A stretch of 64,000 bases of DNA from Takakia lepidozioides (GCA_030704615.1 CM060734.1:62760042-62824041); one strand, 5' to 3'; positions 12,386 to 23,641 are shown, counted from the stretch's first letter. Notes: generated by a model from the letters alone, not told the origin. Made by a program: numbers and translations.

Positions 12386-12729
12386 TTCCAATATCTATCT
12401 TCCATCGTTCGTCCTCCTACTTTCCAACTTTTGCAATCTCATCCTCTAAAGCACTCAACTCACTCATGAGGTCTGTTTTCCCCCTTTCTGGCTTTTGTCT
12501 TGTTTTCTATTGCCCTTTTTTCTGTCTCTTTCTTTGCTGCAATCAAATCCCTACCCACCTTCTTCCTCCAAAAGCATCTTTGAATGTAGCAACCAACGTT
12601 TTGTTCTCGAAAAATATTTCCTCTTCTGAACCAAGTCTCCAATTGTCGTGTTCACCAAAGGCTCAAAGCTTAATTGATGTTCAAAGTATTGTACTGTAGG
12701 ACGATCCCAAGTGGCAAGAACATTTTGTT

Positions 12730-14140
12730 TCACCAGTAATCCCCACAAGAACAAACCCCATCTTCAAAGTGGTGAAAGCGGTTAGCGTCCCGTACAACAA
12801 TTGCTCGGCCAACAATCTTTGAGATGAATTTGGTGGAGGTGTGGCAGTCACCACACACTCGAAGATTCTTGATGAGACGGAGAGGCGTCCTAGGGGTTGT
12901 GCTGATCAGCCCAAAACCAATGGCGAGCTTCTCACTGTGGCAAAGAGAAAATTCCTTTTCCTCCTCCCCCACATCATGCAATACAAGGCGCGTGTCAAGC
13001 ACATACCCCGCCTCCTTCATCTGCCCAGACAATCTTCTCAGCTCAGCATGGATTTCCTTAATTCTGGGATGCAACTTGTCATCTACAACAAAGGTGTGCA
13101 CCCTGTTGTCAACCTCCATGCAGCAGCGACCTGGCTCCTTTCTAACCCCTCTGACCTTCATCATTCTTCTCACCTTTGCAGTATCATCCCACCTGCCAGC
13201 TGCAGCATAGATGTTTGATAGCACACATAAGTCGCGGCATCCTGTTCATCCCACTTGAGGATAGATGTTGCCGCACGTTCAGCCATCTCCACATTGCCAT
13301 GGATTCTGCAGGCACCAAGCAAGGCCGTCCACACCACAGCATCTGGATTGATTGGCATTTTATTAATCAGGTCCACTGCCTCATCCAGTTGTCCCGCACG
13401 TCCAAGAAGGTCCACGATGCAGCCAAAGTGCTTTACTGTCGGAGTGACACCATCCTCCACCCCACGTCCCTGCTGTGCATACCCTGCAATCATTGCGCTC
13501 CACGACACCACATCTCGGTTCAGCCATATTCTTGAAAACTGCCTTTGCATCCTTAATGCACCCACATTTGGCATACATGTTCACCAGGGCAGTGTTCAGA
13601 ATGACATCTGGTACAATTCCAGCTTTGACGATGTCACCATGGACCTCTTTCCCCTTTTCCAGGGCTCCCAGGCTTGCACACGCATTACAAACACAAACAA
13701 ACGTAATGTGGTTGGGCTTCACCCCTTCGCGCATCATTTGCTCATAGGTCTCCAAAGCATTCCTACCACACCCATGCTTGGTAAATCCTGCCATCATTAT
13801 ATTCCACGTGATCAAAGATCGTTGAGGCATTCTGTTGAACACTTGGTGAGCATCCATGATGCTCCCGCACTTAACATACATGTTGACAAGGGTGTTGAGA
13901 AGAAAAACATTTGGCGTGAATCCACTTTGGATGATGTGAGTGTGCACCTGCTTTCCAGCTTCCAGGCCTTTCATCTTGATGCACTTATGCAAGAGACAGG
14001 CATACGTATCTGAATCTGCTGAAATGCCTCCTTGGTTTAAAGTCTGTAGAGCCTCTTTCAGTCTGCCTGCCTCACAAAGCATCTTCACATACCCAGAAGT
14101 GGCATTGTGGACTCCCTCACTTGATCCTCTTCCAGAAGCT
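12730..14140 (-). pseudogene. PPR-DYW RNA-editing factor, frameshifted and internally deleted
   Basis: Pentatricopeptide protein of the PLS-DYW class; such proteins bind organellar RNA, and the DYW domain is the cytidine deaminase for C-to-U editing. Reading leftward: PPR motifs from YVKMLCEAGRLKEALQTL through NTLVNMYVKCGSI, WNIMMAGFTKHG, NTALVNMYAKCGCIKDA, DVVSWSAMIAGYAQQG, CIVDLLGRAGQLDEAVDLI, AVVWTALLGACRIHGN; then the E region and a complete DYW domain with [15 protein letters not shown] and the C-terminal CSCGDYW. The stop is at about 12730. Breaks: one-base frameshift near 13520 (before DVVSW), loss of about 35 residues after GYAQQG, and an apparent TG insertion near 13215 before LSNIYAAAG. 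The zinc-binding and catalytic HxE and CxxC parts remain. The frame continues upstream into PDF motifs (next entry). Identity is certain; whether the locus is dead or mis-assembled is open. Confidence 0.9.
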
Positions 14141-15835
14141 GTGGTCATGGTTGAGGTGCCTGACTTCATCAACTGTGCCGCTGTAGCTGCTGCCTTTAGT
14201 TGACCATCCACCCATGCAGGTTTCTTGTAGCTATTGATCCACAGGGAATCATAGGTAATCTTGTGCTTGAAATCTGACCTCTTGGATGAATCTGGACCCA
14301 CACTCTATCCCTGCTCCTTCAGCTAGGCAAATACATCCTTGTATTCAGTAAATAATGCAGTGGCTTCTTGTAGAAATGATTCTTCAAGACCTGCACTCTA
14401 TCCCTGCTCCTTCAGCTATCCATGCCTCTGCACAAATCATGCATACATCCTTGCGGAGCCTATGAGAAAAGAGAGAGGCTGCTGTTGTATCCTCTTCACG
14501 GGTGGATGGCAGTCGCATTTCCGGTCCGACATCCTTTCACACTTTCGTTCCCTCAATTCCAATTTTCGTACAGACTCTTCGTCGAGCTTGTGACACCTTT
14601 GCATCCCTTAATACATGGTGGGACTGAAATGTGGTGCAGCATTTCCGTCCAAGCTCCCACTCCAACAGGAAGGCCTTTTTAACTGTCTCGACGGAAATGC
14701 GGTGTCACATTTCCGTCCTGAGTGACACCTAGGATCTTTCGTACATGGTGCGTCCAAGCTCCCATTCCAACCGGCCTTTCTAACAATCTCTCTAGAAATG
14801 CGGTGCTGCGTCCTGACTGACACGCAAGCATCCTTGCTACACAGTGGGACGGAAATGCGGTGCTGCATTTCCGTCCCACCTCCCCTTATCACACTAGTTC
14901 CGATGCTGACTTGCATCTGCTTCCAACAGGCATTCACCTTTTTGCCTCGATTGTTCCACCATTGACTGGGGTCGGAAACGTATTTATTCCATAGCTTCTC
15001 CTCGTCTCTGTTATCTGTTTTTCGATACTTTCCTGTTGCCACATTGGCAATAACATGTCAAAATCACTCCAAAACCACCCTAGATCCACCAACGAGCTAA
15101 CTTGCAGAATCCAACATGAAAATTTAGGGACGACTATGATAACAGGGAAAAACAGGCTGATATGTGTGCCTTCATTAGCAGTGCCTTGTTCTATCAATTG
15201 TGCTGCTGCCGCTGCTGTTTCCAGTTGACCATCTACCCACGCAGATTTCTTGTAGCTATTGATCCACTGGGAATCAGAAGTAATCTTGTGTTGGAAATCA
15301 GGCCCTCTGCGACATCGACAGTAACTTGTCAAATTCACTCCAAACCACCAGAGATCCACCCGACGAGCCAACTTCCAGAATTCAATATGCATCCAGGGCC
15401 GAGTCTGATGAAAGGGCAAAACAGGTTGAAGAAGAAGGTGCCCTCACCACATTGTCCTTGACCTTGTGTCATGACCCATGGAGGATTTAACCGACCATCA
15501 ACCCAAAAGGACCTCTTGTGTGTGCTGCTTGTGTCTGTAGTCAGGTAATCTCGGCTTGGTCTGTAAGAACCACCACGCTGCAGCTGAGCAGGCAGAGATT
15601 GAAACACGGCCTGCTAAGACCAAGCTGACTCTCCCAAGAACCTTGTAAACATCAGGAAGAATACCAAATCATGGTACTAAGAGCCCACATTTGCAGGATG
15701 GACAAACTTCTTCACATCGTACATTAAGAAAAAGCCACACCTTGCGATTGCGGTTGTCCCACCATCGTGAAGGATCTTTAAAAAACTCATGCCAGCTCTG
15801 CTCCGTGCTCCAAGGTAGAGGTTTGTGCTCGAAAA
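14130..15835 (-). pseudogene. OSB-type PDF motif exons fused in frame to the PPR gene
   Basis: Three PDF-motif regions resembling the C terminus of plant OSB (organellar single-stranded DNA-binding) proteins, where PDF motifs mediate ssDNA binding. Motif 1: first half WHEFFKDPSRWWDNRNRK ending at 15741 (donor gtgtgg); second half from 15560, RLPDYRHKQHTQEVL, with a one-base frameshift in a T run near 15514 before WVDGRLNPPWV. Motif 2: second half only, from 15306, GPDFQHKITSDSQW then SYKKSAWVDGQL. Motif 3: first half 15032-14938, LWNKYVSDPSQWWNNRGKK, with clean splice sites; second half from about 14292, SDFKHKITYDSLW then SYKKPAWVDGQL. Motif 3 runs on without a stop through a short Ser/Thr/Gly linker into the first PPR motif. 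Motifs 2 and 3 with their flanks look like a tandem duplication. No OB fold was recognised upstream to 17.3 kb. The family call rests on recalled motif consensus. Confidence 0.7.
14612..14880. repeat. Three tandem related hairpins
   Basis: The core ggacggaaatgc...gcatttccgtcc occurs three times: 14621-14650 (11-bp stem, one mismatch), 14690-14717 (perfect 10-bp stem), 14844-14879 (perfect 15-bp stem, 6-nt loop). They are spaced within imperfect tandem repeats sharing tccaagctccca. They lie in the intron splitting PDF motif 3. Confidence 0.8.
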
Positions 15836-16149
15836 TCCGACAGCATCAACATTTTGACAAGGTCCTTTACTGAGGGGTGCTAGTGAGCTTTCAACAACAT
15901 TCGTGCAAGTTGTTTTGGGCTCCATTGGGCTCTACACGATGAGGACAACGAACATGTCCAGACTTACACAGATGCTAGAAGTATCTGAGACCTATAGTAC
16001 CCGCTTCACAGCTAGATGCCAAGGCCCTGCAATGTGCCCACGATTTGGTGCACTTTTGGTTGTCATAGAAAACATAGATAGCTCACGTGCTCATCTATTC
16101 ATCCGGGTGGTTAAAAACTGAACTTTCCATTAACTATGCAGTCTTGTGA

Positions 16150-16465
16150 ACAAGCAAATCACAGCCTTGAGACATTCTTGGTTCTCCGGGATGATAGAAT
16201 CTTGAGACCCAATTACCTTTCCGCATCTTTATCTCCTTCCCTCCTGAGAGCATTGGGGCGGTTCAGGGTGGGCTCCCACAACCTACGGATAGAGACTGGC
16301 AGATGGGAAAACCTGCAACGGGAGGACCGCCTTTGTCCAGCTTGCACAGGGCGCAACCGGGAAATTCAAACTGAAGAATACTTCTTCTTCTACAGAATAC
16401 TGGGTAGGGGACACGAGGCAGGTCAAGACATATTCAGATTGGGTGATAAATGGCGACTATGACTG
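16150..16465 (+). mobile_element. LINE C-terminal zinc-knuckle fragment
   Basis: The product contains LGRFRVGSHNLRIETGRWEN, then REDRLCPAC and a QTEEYFFFY block. This is the C-terminal region of non-LTR retrotransposon polyproteins (LCPxC...EtEeHFLF pattern). No RT core is adjacent. The ORF ends at 16462. Confidence 0.75.
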
Positions 16466-16469
16466 GCCA

Positions 16470-18030
16470 CCCAAATGCAGCGTATGCCAGGACAGTCTTG
16501 CAGATGGAGAGACAGCCACAACTCGTCTCGGGTGCCTATGTAAGTCAACAAGTGAAGTTTATCTCATGTTTCTTTTTTTCAGCAGCACACACATACATTG
16601 CCATAGGTTTTGAGTTGTTGTAGGCCACAAACAGATCTACGCATGAAACTCTTGAGTGTTTCCAGTCTGTGACCTGCTACTTGGATAACAGTAATGTCCC
16701 CATAACAGTAATGTCCATGCATTTTTTCTTTAGGTGGATTACCACATACTAGCCCTTGGACGGCTGCTGATGCTGTTCAAGTGCTGAGCGGCCGCCTCCT
16801 CAGAGTTTTGGGAAGCCCTTGAGAGCAGTCACAGAAAGGATTCGGGGGACAGTGGACTGGCCATGATGATTCTTTTGTCAGCATGATGGCCATGGAAACC
16901 TATCTTGTTCATGCTCGAAACACAAGTTAAGTGGAGAAACGTCAGTATCACAGTCATGTGCTTCAGTTGTAGAACCTATACTTGTGGACCTTGGCTTTTT
17001 GCAAGAAAATATGGCTCCCAGCTGGTTTAAAAGTGATTGGTCATTAAATCCAACATCAACAATCACGGGTTGTGTGGGTAGTTGCAGCCATTGCACATAC
17101 AAGCTTTCTCCACATACTGCCCCTGCTGGCTAGACTACATACTGAAGTCAGGTGTTGTGTACTATCTACAGTAGTGTAGGACATCTTAAGATAGTGGATG
17201 CCAAAGGGGAGGGTCTTAGATGAGAAGTAGGCAGCTCTTCCTCTTGGTCTCAAAGGATAAATTTCCCCCGTAGTGAAGATTATGTCTTGTAAACAGTTCC
17301 CGGCTTGCACCAATTGGTTTCCCCTTGGAACATCAATGGTAAGGACGAGTTTTTAAAGAACTGAGGTAAAAGGCAGGACTTCATTTCTATGTCATTGTTG
17401 GGTTATTATTATGCCCACAGAATAAAGTTGTCTCAATTTTTACAGCTCCAGATAGGGAGTCTTGGTAGGCATGACGCTTTCAACCAGCAAGCATGGCAGT
17501 TGTTGGTAATTGCACTGTTAGAATGACAGGCTGCTGAAATTATGTTCGTGTACAGAAAACAAGATAAGCAATTTCCTGATTAGTCCACTTGCGGTGCTTG
17601 TTCCACTTGGTTACCTAGATCAACTGGAGGGTTGGAAGGTTTGTGCACGGAGATTTGACATGTTCATCATACATTAATTTGACAGATATGGCCTCTAAAC
17701 AAGTTATTCAAGGATATTGCGGGATCGGCATTGCACAGCTAGAAGATGTGATTTCCCAGGTTGGTATGTGGTACGACCTTTTGATCATCTCATTGCTAAT
17801 GTGCCTATTAACACTTGAACCACACTTTACATCTGCTGACTTTAAACCCTAGAGATCTAGGGGGTAAGAGAGGGTCATCAGATTGTTGCTTGCCATACAC
17901 TTGGGACTATATACCCTAAGCCCGGGCAGAGCAGGGAGACAGACAATTTAAGGTGATGGATATTTTAATTGTAATGCTTGTTTTATGCATGAAGAGTGTT
18001 GTAGCAAACACTCTCCTGGGAAACGACATT
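16470..18030. other. No recognised gene
   Basis: Short open stretches occur (minus 17313-17056, and a plus-strand stretch near 17600 reading VLVPLGYLDQLEGWKVCARR), but none matches a family I know and none has a convincing exon structure. Confidence 0.4.
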
Positions 18031-18034
18031 GTTG

Positions 18035-18395
18035 GCCAGTGGTTTCATGGAACACAATGATCACAGGATATGCTCAGCTTGGTTATGGTAGGGACGCTTC
18101 AGAAACCTACAACGAAATGATCACGAAGGCCGGAAATTGTGCCAAATGTCATTCTGGACACTGCCCTGGTCCACATGTATGCCAAATGCGGGAACATAAA
18201 GGATGCGCGACGAGCGTTCGACAATATGGCTTGGCCAAATGTGGTCTCATGGAATGCAATGATCGCAGGATATGCCCAACATGGGTGTGGTAGGGAGGCT
18301 TTGAACACTCATGAGGGGGTGATACATGAAGGGACATAACCCAACAAGGTCACCTTTGTTTGCATTCTTAAAGCAGGGTCATTGCTCAACCTCAA
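18035..18395 (+). pseudogene. PPR repeat fragment
   Basis: Plus-strand PPR motifs in two frames: VVSWNTMITGYAQLGYGRDA near 18040, then PNVILDTALVHMYAKCGNIK, VVSWNAMIAGYAQHGCGREA to an in-frame stop near 18338, then PNKVTFVCIL. An internal deletion follows the first motif. It is closely related to the fragment at 11.39-11.60 kb and to the DYW gene, and it is bordered on the right by an antisense LINE fragment. Confidence 0.8.
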
Positions 18396-18560
18396 GATTT
18401 GGAAGTTGGTGAACAGAGGTGCAGGGACTATGGTCTTGATGGTCCTCAAGAGGGTCACTCTCTGATGAAAATACCCGGGACTTTGTATCAGAAAATGGAA
18501 ACTGTCTTCAGGCCTCCCGCACATCGGGCATTGTCAGAGTGGGTTCTATTTAGATATATT
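18309..18560 (-). mobile_element. LINE C-terminal zinc-knuckle fragment, minus strand
   Basis: The minus-strand product reads CPMCGRPEDSFHFLIQSPGY then a run of Leu/Ile-rich helix (LLRTIKTIVPAP). This is the CPxCxxxxEdxfHfLxxCP pattern at the C terminus of LINE ORF2, with the final Cys changed. It abuts the PPR fragment. Confidence 0.65.
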
Positions 18561-18569
18561 GGCAGGTTA

Positions 18570-20220
18570 GTAGAATGGCTTTGTTGCAGTGGAATTCTGG
18601 TAGCCACGGTGAAAAACAGGTTGACTCCTGCGGAAGCAAGCGGAAATTATGGTGTCACTTCACCCTGAAATGGGCTACTGCCTTCCGTTGGGAAGGTGGA
18701 TACCTCCTAATGGCATAACCAGGGCAGGTTTGGGCAGGTTTCTACACAATTGGCCTCTCAGAACTTACGAGTATCTTTGATTGAAGTCATAGCAGTCTAG
18801 AAAAATAACCATGTGCACGGCTCTTCAGCTGTCAGATCTTCAAATTTGGATTTCGTCAGCCTCTTAAGTTTGAAGGTCAAAATCTTTGTCAAAAACCATT
18901 GTCTGCCGCGTTTGGCAGGCATATGAAATGCTTCTATCCTGTACTGCATATACAGGTCATGGTTAAAAAGGCCTCGTATGAATTTTCCTTGACAGTTGGT
19001 TTTCAAATCAGTTTCTTCAATCAACCATTGTATGACTTCCCCTTATTTCGCTTTCTCAATACTATCGAGTACTGATTTATGGTGCTTGAAAGGCAATGGC
19101 ACTGTGGCGGACTTGCATTGTGTATAAGCAGGACACTAAAGGAAGTTGAAGCCGCTGTGAAGATCGGAGAGGTGGATGCCATCCCGTTGACTGAACTCTC
19201 TGCTGCGGGGGGCAAAGTTGACTATGTAAAGGTGGCTTCTCCTTTGTTGCTTCATGGGCTGAGCTCAACATGGCTCCTGCTTTCCCTGCTGTCATCCTCA
19301 TCAAACCTTCCCAACAATTGCAGGTTTTGGCTTTAGTTGCAGCCCTCCAAGAACTGATGTGATTAAAATCATTTCAGTAGGATAGGTTTATCCTATAGCA
19401 GCAGGTGTATGTTGCACGTGTACATCCCTTCTGGCCTGCTAATGACTAGACAACTTATTGGCAAAGGGCTTGCACAGATTTGGAGTGGGTGGGTGGCGAC
19501 AGTTTAAATTTCACAAAAAAGGTTCAACAATCCAAAATCCAAAACCTATAGTCTGTTTCGACTTCAAACAAACGGCACAAAATCATAGACAGTGACCTTT
19601 ACAATACCATGAAATTATCAACGAGAAAGGAGAGGAGATCAATGGATTGTCTGTTAATATGAGAGACTTTTGTGGCCATCAAGTGCAACACAAGATATTG
19701 ACAAAATGCTAAGGGAAGAAACACGGCATCTCTTTCCAAATCATAGGAGTCAAAATGTTGGCCAAAACTCCTTTACACGTAAAGAATACGGATTATATTA
19801 AAACGGTACTTTGGTAAATCTTTGAACAAACTGTGTAAAACACTGAAAACAAATACCAATATAAAGACAATTATTTTCTGTTAATTAGATGATCGGTTTT
19901 TGTCATGACAATTATCTTTTATCCAGACAATCATTTTTTATCAAGACAATAAAACTAAATGTTGAGAAAATAAATGATGAATAGGGGTTCAACTCCCCCT
20001 CATGTCTTCGGGGTAGCTGCATCAAAGACATGATAGCTTCGGCAACACTCCGCCATTCTTCTTCCCAAAAACAATGAATTACAGTATGTATGTTTGTAAG
20101 ACCCTGGGATGACCCACCTTTTTTTTGTACCACTTGAACGTAATTCACAGAATTCATTGTTAGTACTATGGATCAATGTAAAGCCCTAGCTTTTCTTTTG
20201 TTTTTTGCACCTCTCCAACT
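18570..20220. other. No recognised gene
   Basis: A/T-rich sequence. Short ORFs near 19079-19336 (+) and 19912-20157 (-) have no motif I can assign. Confidence 0.4.
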
Positions 20221-20225
20221 TCAGC

Positions 20226-20450
20226 ACATCGGCTGGTAGCTCAGCCGGTAAGTGCACAATGTGTCACCTTGGTGGTTCGGGCTTCAAACCCGTTGTCTTG
20301 CCCTATGTATGGATTGTTCGTGACGTTCTATCTAGATGTTGTTCGTCTTATGTACCTCCATGGCCCATAAACGAAAGGGGGTTATTTTTTCCCCTCCTCA
20401 AGGGCTTGAAATGTGGGCTGTCACTCCCAGGTTTTCTTTGTTGATATTTT
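20226..20450 (+). mobile_element. tRNA-derived SINE
   Basis: It opens with an A-box-like tggtagctcagccggtaagt (about 20233-20252) and a B-box-like ggttcgggcttcaaaccc (20273-20290) at tRNA spacing, followed by about 160 bp of unrelated body. The acceptor and anticodon stems do not close properly, so it is not a working tRNA gene. Pol III internal promoters plus a tRNA-unrelated body are the SINE pattern. Confidence 0.55.
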
Positions 20451-20454
20451 CCTT

Positions 20455-21245
20455 AAGAAAAACTTGATATTTGTTTTAAGCAAGAAAAAAAATTATTAAC
20501 AAAATGCATTGACATAACATTCTAGAACTAACATGAGAGACTCCCATATTACCGTCCCTGGACAATTCTGTGAATTTTTCAGATTTAAGCCTAATTTTAG
20601 GAAATTATGGGACCAAAGTGCCTAATGCCCAAAACTGGTTTCACCATGCACCAGCATACCAATATGAAAACCAATGTACCCAATGACCAATGTACCAAAG
20701 CGTAACATCATGCCTACCCAATGTACCTTGTACCAACATGCCTACACTAGTGTGGAGTATCAATATTGAACTCACCTAAAGTGTGAGAGCGAAGGGAGAG
20801 CTTGCCTGTACCAGCTTGAGCCTTGGAGCACCGCGCACAACTGTAGTCTATGTGTTAGTGTAGTATGGTAAGAGTTAGTAGGCTTGGGCTTGGTTTAATC
20901 GCATTAAACAGGTTCTAGACACATTGAACATGATGATTAATGTTTAAGGATGATAGCTTTTAAGTTGGATGAAAACAAGCATGTATCATTATCAATCACC
21001 ATTGGACATGGATGATGCAAGATGAAACGTCGTTAATATCTAACCTAAAGTGTGTGTATACAAGGTTGGGTCATAAATAATTTTTGGCCTGTATTTTGAA
21101 TCCTACGTATTTACGACGCTTCAACCACACACTTGGATGACCGGCTCTAACTAGTCGACCCATTATGGATGACCGACTATAGCCGGTCCAATATTTTCAA
21201 AAAAGGTATCTCGGAAAAATAGATACACATAAATGCCTCTCATTT
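20455..21245. other. No recognised gene
   Basis: Low-complexity and A/T-rich DNA with short local repeats (for example gatgaccg(g/a)ct near 21137 and 21170). No coding evidence. Confidence 0.4.
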
Positions 21246-21289
21246 TAAGATAATAGGGTCTTCAATGGGCACGTGCGATGTGGCCGGTG

Positions 21290-21640
21290 GGCCCTGCGCA
21301 CGGACGCCCGGCTCCCCAGCACCCCGCCCGCCCCGCCCGCCGTTGCGCGCGGTCGCCTAGCCGCGGGCGCGGCTGCAGCAACCGCGCCCGCGCCCCCGTC
21401 TGCCGCGCGGCCAGTCCCCCGCCCATGAGTCCGCTGCCCTCCAGTCTGCCAGTCCGCTGCTGGCCAGTCCGCTGCCCAGCAGTCTGCAAGTCCACCAGTC
21501 TGCCTGCCAGTCCGGTGCTGGCCAGTCCGCTGCCCAGCAGTCTGCCAGTCCGCCAGTCTGCCCGCCAGTCCGCTGGCCAGTCCCCTGCCATCCAGTCCGC
21601 TGACGGCGCAGGATCGCCACCGTCCATTCCCATAACCCAT
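21290..21640 (+). repeat. GC-rich array of the CAGTCYGC word
   Basis: About 20 close-packed copies of cagtc(c/t)gc with gctggc or ccagc spacers (densest 21430-21610), preceded by a very GC-rich stretch. Long overlapping ORFs here are by-products of the repeat. Probably the left subterminal region of element 1. Confidence 0.7.
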
Positions 21641-22277
21641 CCGAGCCCTCCATTTTTAGGGCTGCGAAAATGGCAATGATCTTCCCACCAAATCCCGGTG
21701 GTGGTTGGGTGCGTTGAATGGTATTAGCAAGGTTGTGGGTTCACCCTTGGTTGGGGTGTTGCATGATGATGAAGCGTGTGCTTCAACATGAGAGGACTGT
21801 CTGGGCACTACAGCCACCATCGTGCATATGCTTCCACTATTTTTGCCTTCTTGTTGTGCTTTCGGGAACCTTCGTTTTATGGTTTGGTTCTATGTCATAA
21901 ATATGGAAAATGCGGACATCTGTCGTCGATAACGTCCTCTGCTTGTGATCCGTCATGATACGTTTAGCCCTTTCATACTGCATCCCTCATGAGAGCCTTC
22001 ACAAGTTTAGTTCGTTAAAGGAACCCATGGGTAACCTGGGCGCGAAAATGGTGGAAGCGTATGCACATGGGGGCGTGTATTGCAGATTTTGTATCGAACG
22101 ATGAGACTGTTTATGTGACCAAGTATAGCGGCTTGCATCCGTCGTGCATAAGTTGTGGAAAAGGGTGGAGAATCTGAAGAAACCCAGCTTTGTGATGGAT
22201 CCACATGGTATTATATAAGGGATGGCAGCACAAAAAAACAATTCGAGTCGTCACGGAACACCATCCAGTCGTAAGGT

Positions 22278-22376
22278 CCTCAAACATCCACACGCACCTG
22301 CTGAATACAGATGTCTGAGCCACGACGGGAGATGTCTGAGACAATTGCATCTGCAAATGCGCGTGGATGTTTGAGG
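22278..22376. other. Inverted repeat, 19-bp stem
   Basis: cctcaaacatccacacgca (22278-22296) pairs with tgcgcgtggatgtttgagg (22358-22376), one mismatch. The 61-nt loop contains a direct repeat of agatgtctgag. It lies directly upstream of the 310-bp tandem repeat. Confidence 0.75.
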
Positions 22377-22380
22377 TCCG

Positions 22381-23030
22381 TTGTGTCGCGAGTCTGTTCA
22401 CAGTGGGTCCGCTGGCCCGTCAGTGCTCTGGATATTCCCCTTATCGCGTGCATAACAGTCAGTTTGGAGGCGGTCTGCTGGAAGTCCGTCTGTTGGGATA
22501 TCAGTCTGTTGCACTTGAGAATTTGTCAGTATGTTGTGTCGGAAGTCTATTGCACTAAGTCTGTTTGACTTCTTATTTCCCTTCGGTCAGTCTTTTGGCT
22601 TGTTCTCCCGCCAGTCTGGCGAAACGACCGTCTGCTGGACAGTTCTCCTCTATGAATATCAGTCTGTTGGATTGTGCATGCATTAGTCTGTTGTGTCGCG
22701 AGTCTGTTCACAGTGGGTCCGCTGGCCTGTCAGTGCTCCGGATATTCCCCTTATCGCGTGCATAACAGTCAGTTTGGAGGCGGTCTGCTGGAAGTCCGTC
22801 TGTTGGGATATCAGTCTGTTGCACTTGTGAATTTGTCAGTCTGTTGTGTCGGAAGTCTGTTGCACTAAGTCTGTTTGACTTCTTATTTTCCCTCCGGTCA
22901 ATCTTTTGGCTTGTTCTCCCGCCAGTCTGGCGAAACGTCCGTCTGCTGGACAGTTCTCCTCTATGGATATCAGTCTGTTGGACTGTGCATGCATCAGTCT
23001 GTTGTGCCGCGAGTCTGTTCGCAATGGGTG
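22381..23030 (+). repeat. 310-bp tandem repeat, two full copies and a partial third
   Basis: ttgtgtcgcgagtctgttc begins at 22381 and again at 22691, and as ttgtgccgcg at 23002. Copies one and two are nearly identical throughout. Each unit holds about ten AGTCTG(C/T)TG words. It lies upstream of the Ulp1 gene of element 1, in the place of a promoter or subterminal region. Confidence 0.9.
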
Positions 23031-23641
23031 TGTTCGACTTTCTTGTTCTCCCCTTACTCTCTTTTGTCTTCATTCCGCTGGCAGGGAAGTGCCTCCAATA
23101 TGAAGCCGCTTCGCCTCAGCAAAGCGAATAGTCCGCTGGACTGGCGGTCCGGTGGACTCTCGGCCCGATGGGAAATGAGTCTGTTGCACTTGCGAGGAGC
23201 GTGGATGAATTTAGTACGATCCGTTCGTTCAGTGGACGTATTCAATGCGATGACGGCGGATAGTTGGCGCCTGTGAAATCGCGCCACGTTGGCAGTGCCA
23301 TGCCCGCTTTCCCCCTTCTACTTCTACTTTCTCCATTCTCTTCACGCCTGTTTCTTCGCACAGTTTTGCACTGCTTTGTTTTCCTCTTTGTGTTTCCATC
23401 ACCGTAACGAAAGACGACCGTTCTTCCCCAGGTGTGGAGAGTCGCGGTGAGCCGCGAAGCGTCGCAAACACGCTCGCCTTCGTAACAACTCGAAGTTCAT
23501 CGGCTCGGTGAGGTTCTCACTTGCTGCGGTGTTTCCATTCCATTATGTGTCCTCTTCTTGCTTAGGGTGAGTCTTTTCATAGGACTTCTATCTGTCGCTC
23601 TGTCGCTCATTGTCCTTGCACCTTTGTTTCATTCTACAGCG

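Noticed and set aside
12824-14013. Plus-strand ORFs of 119-252 codons at 12.8-14.0 kb
   Set aside because: They are antisense shadows of the PPR-DYW coding sequence, which has clear family motifs on the minus strand.
17056-17313. Possible OB-fold exon of the OSB gene
   Set aside because: The minus-strand frame is open and in the right direction, but none of the single-stranded-DNA-binding OB-fold signatures can be seen.
20226-20300. True tRNA gene at 20.23 kb
   Set aside because: A- and B-box-like words are present, but the acceptor and anticodon arms do not form and unrelated sequence follows, so SINE is the better call.
21245-21680. Four overlapping long ORFs in both strands at 21.25-21.68 kb
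   Set aside because: They are read through a GC-rich repeat of cagtc(c/t)gc; the products are short low-complexity repeats with no start context or splice support.
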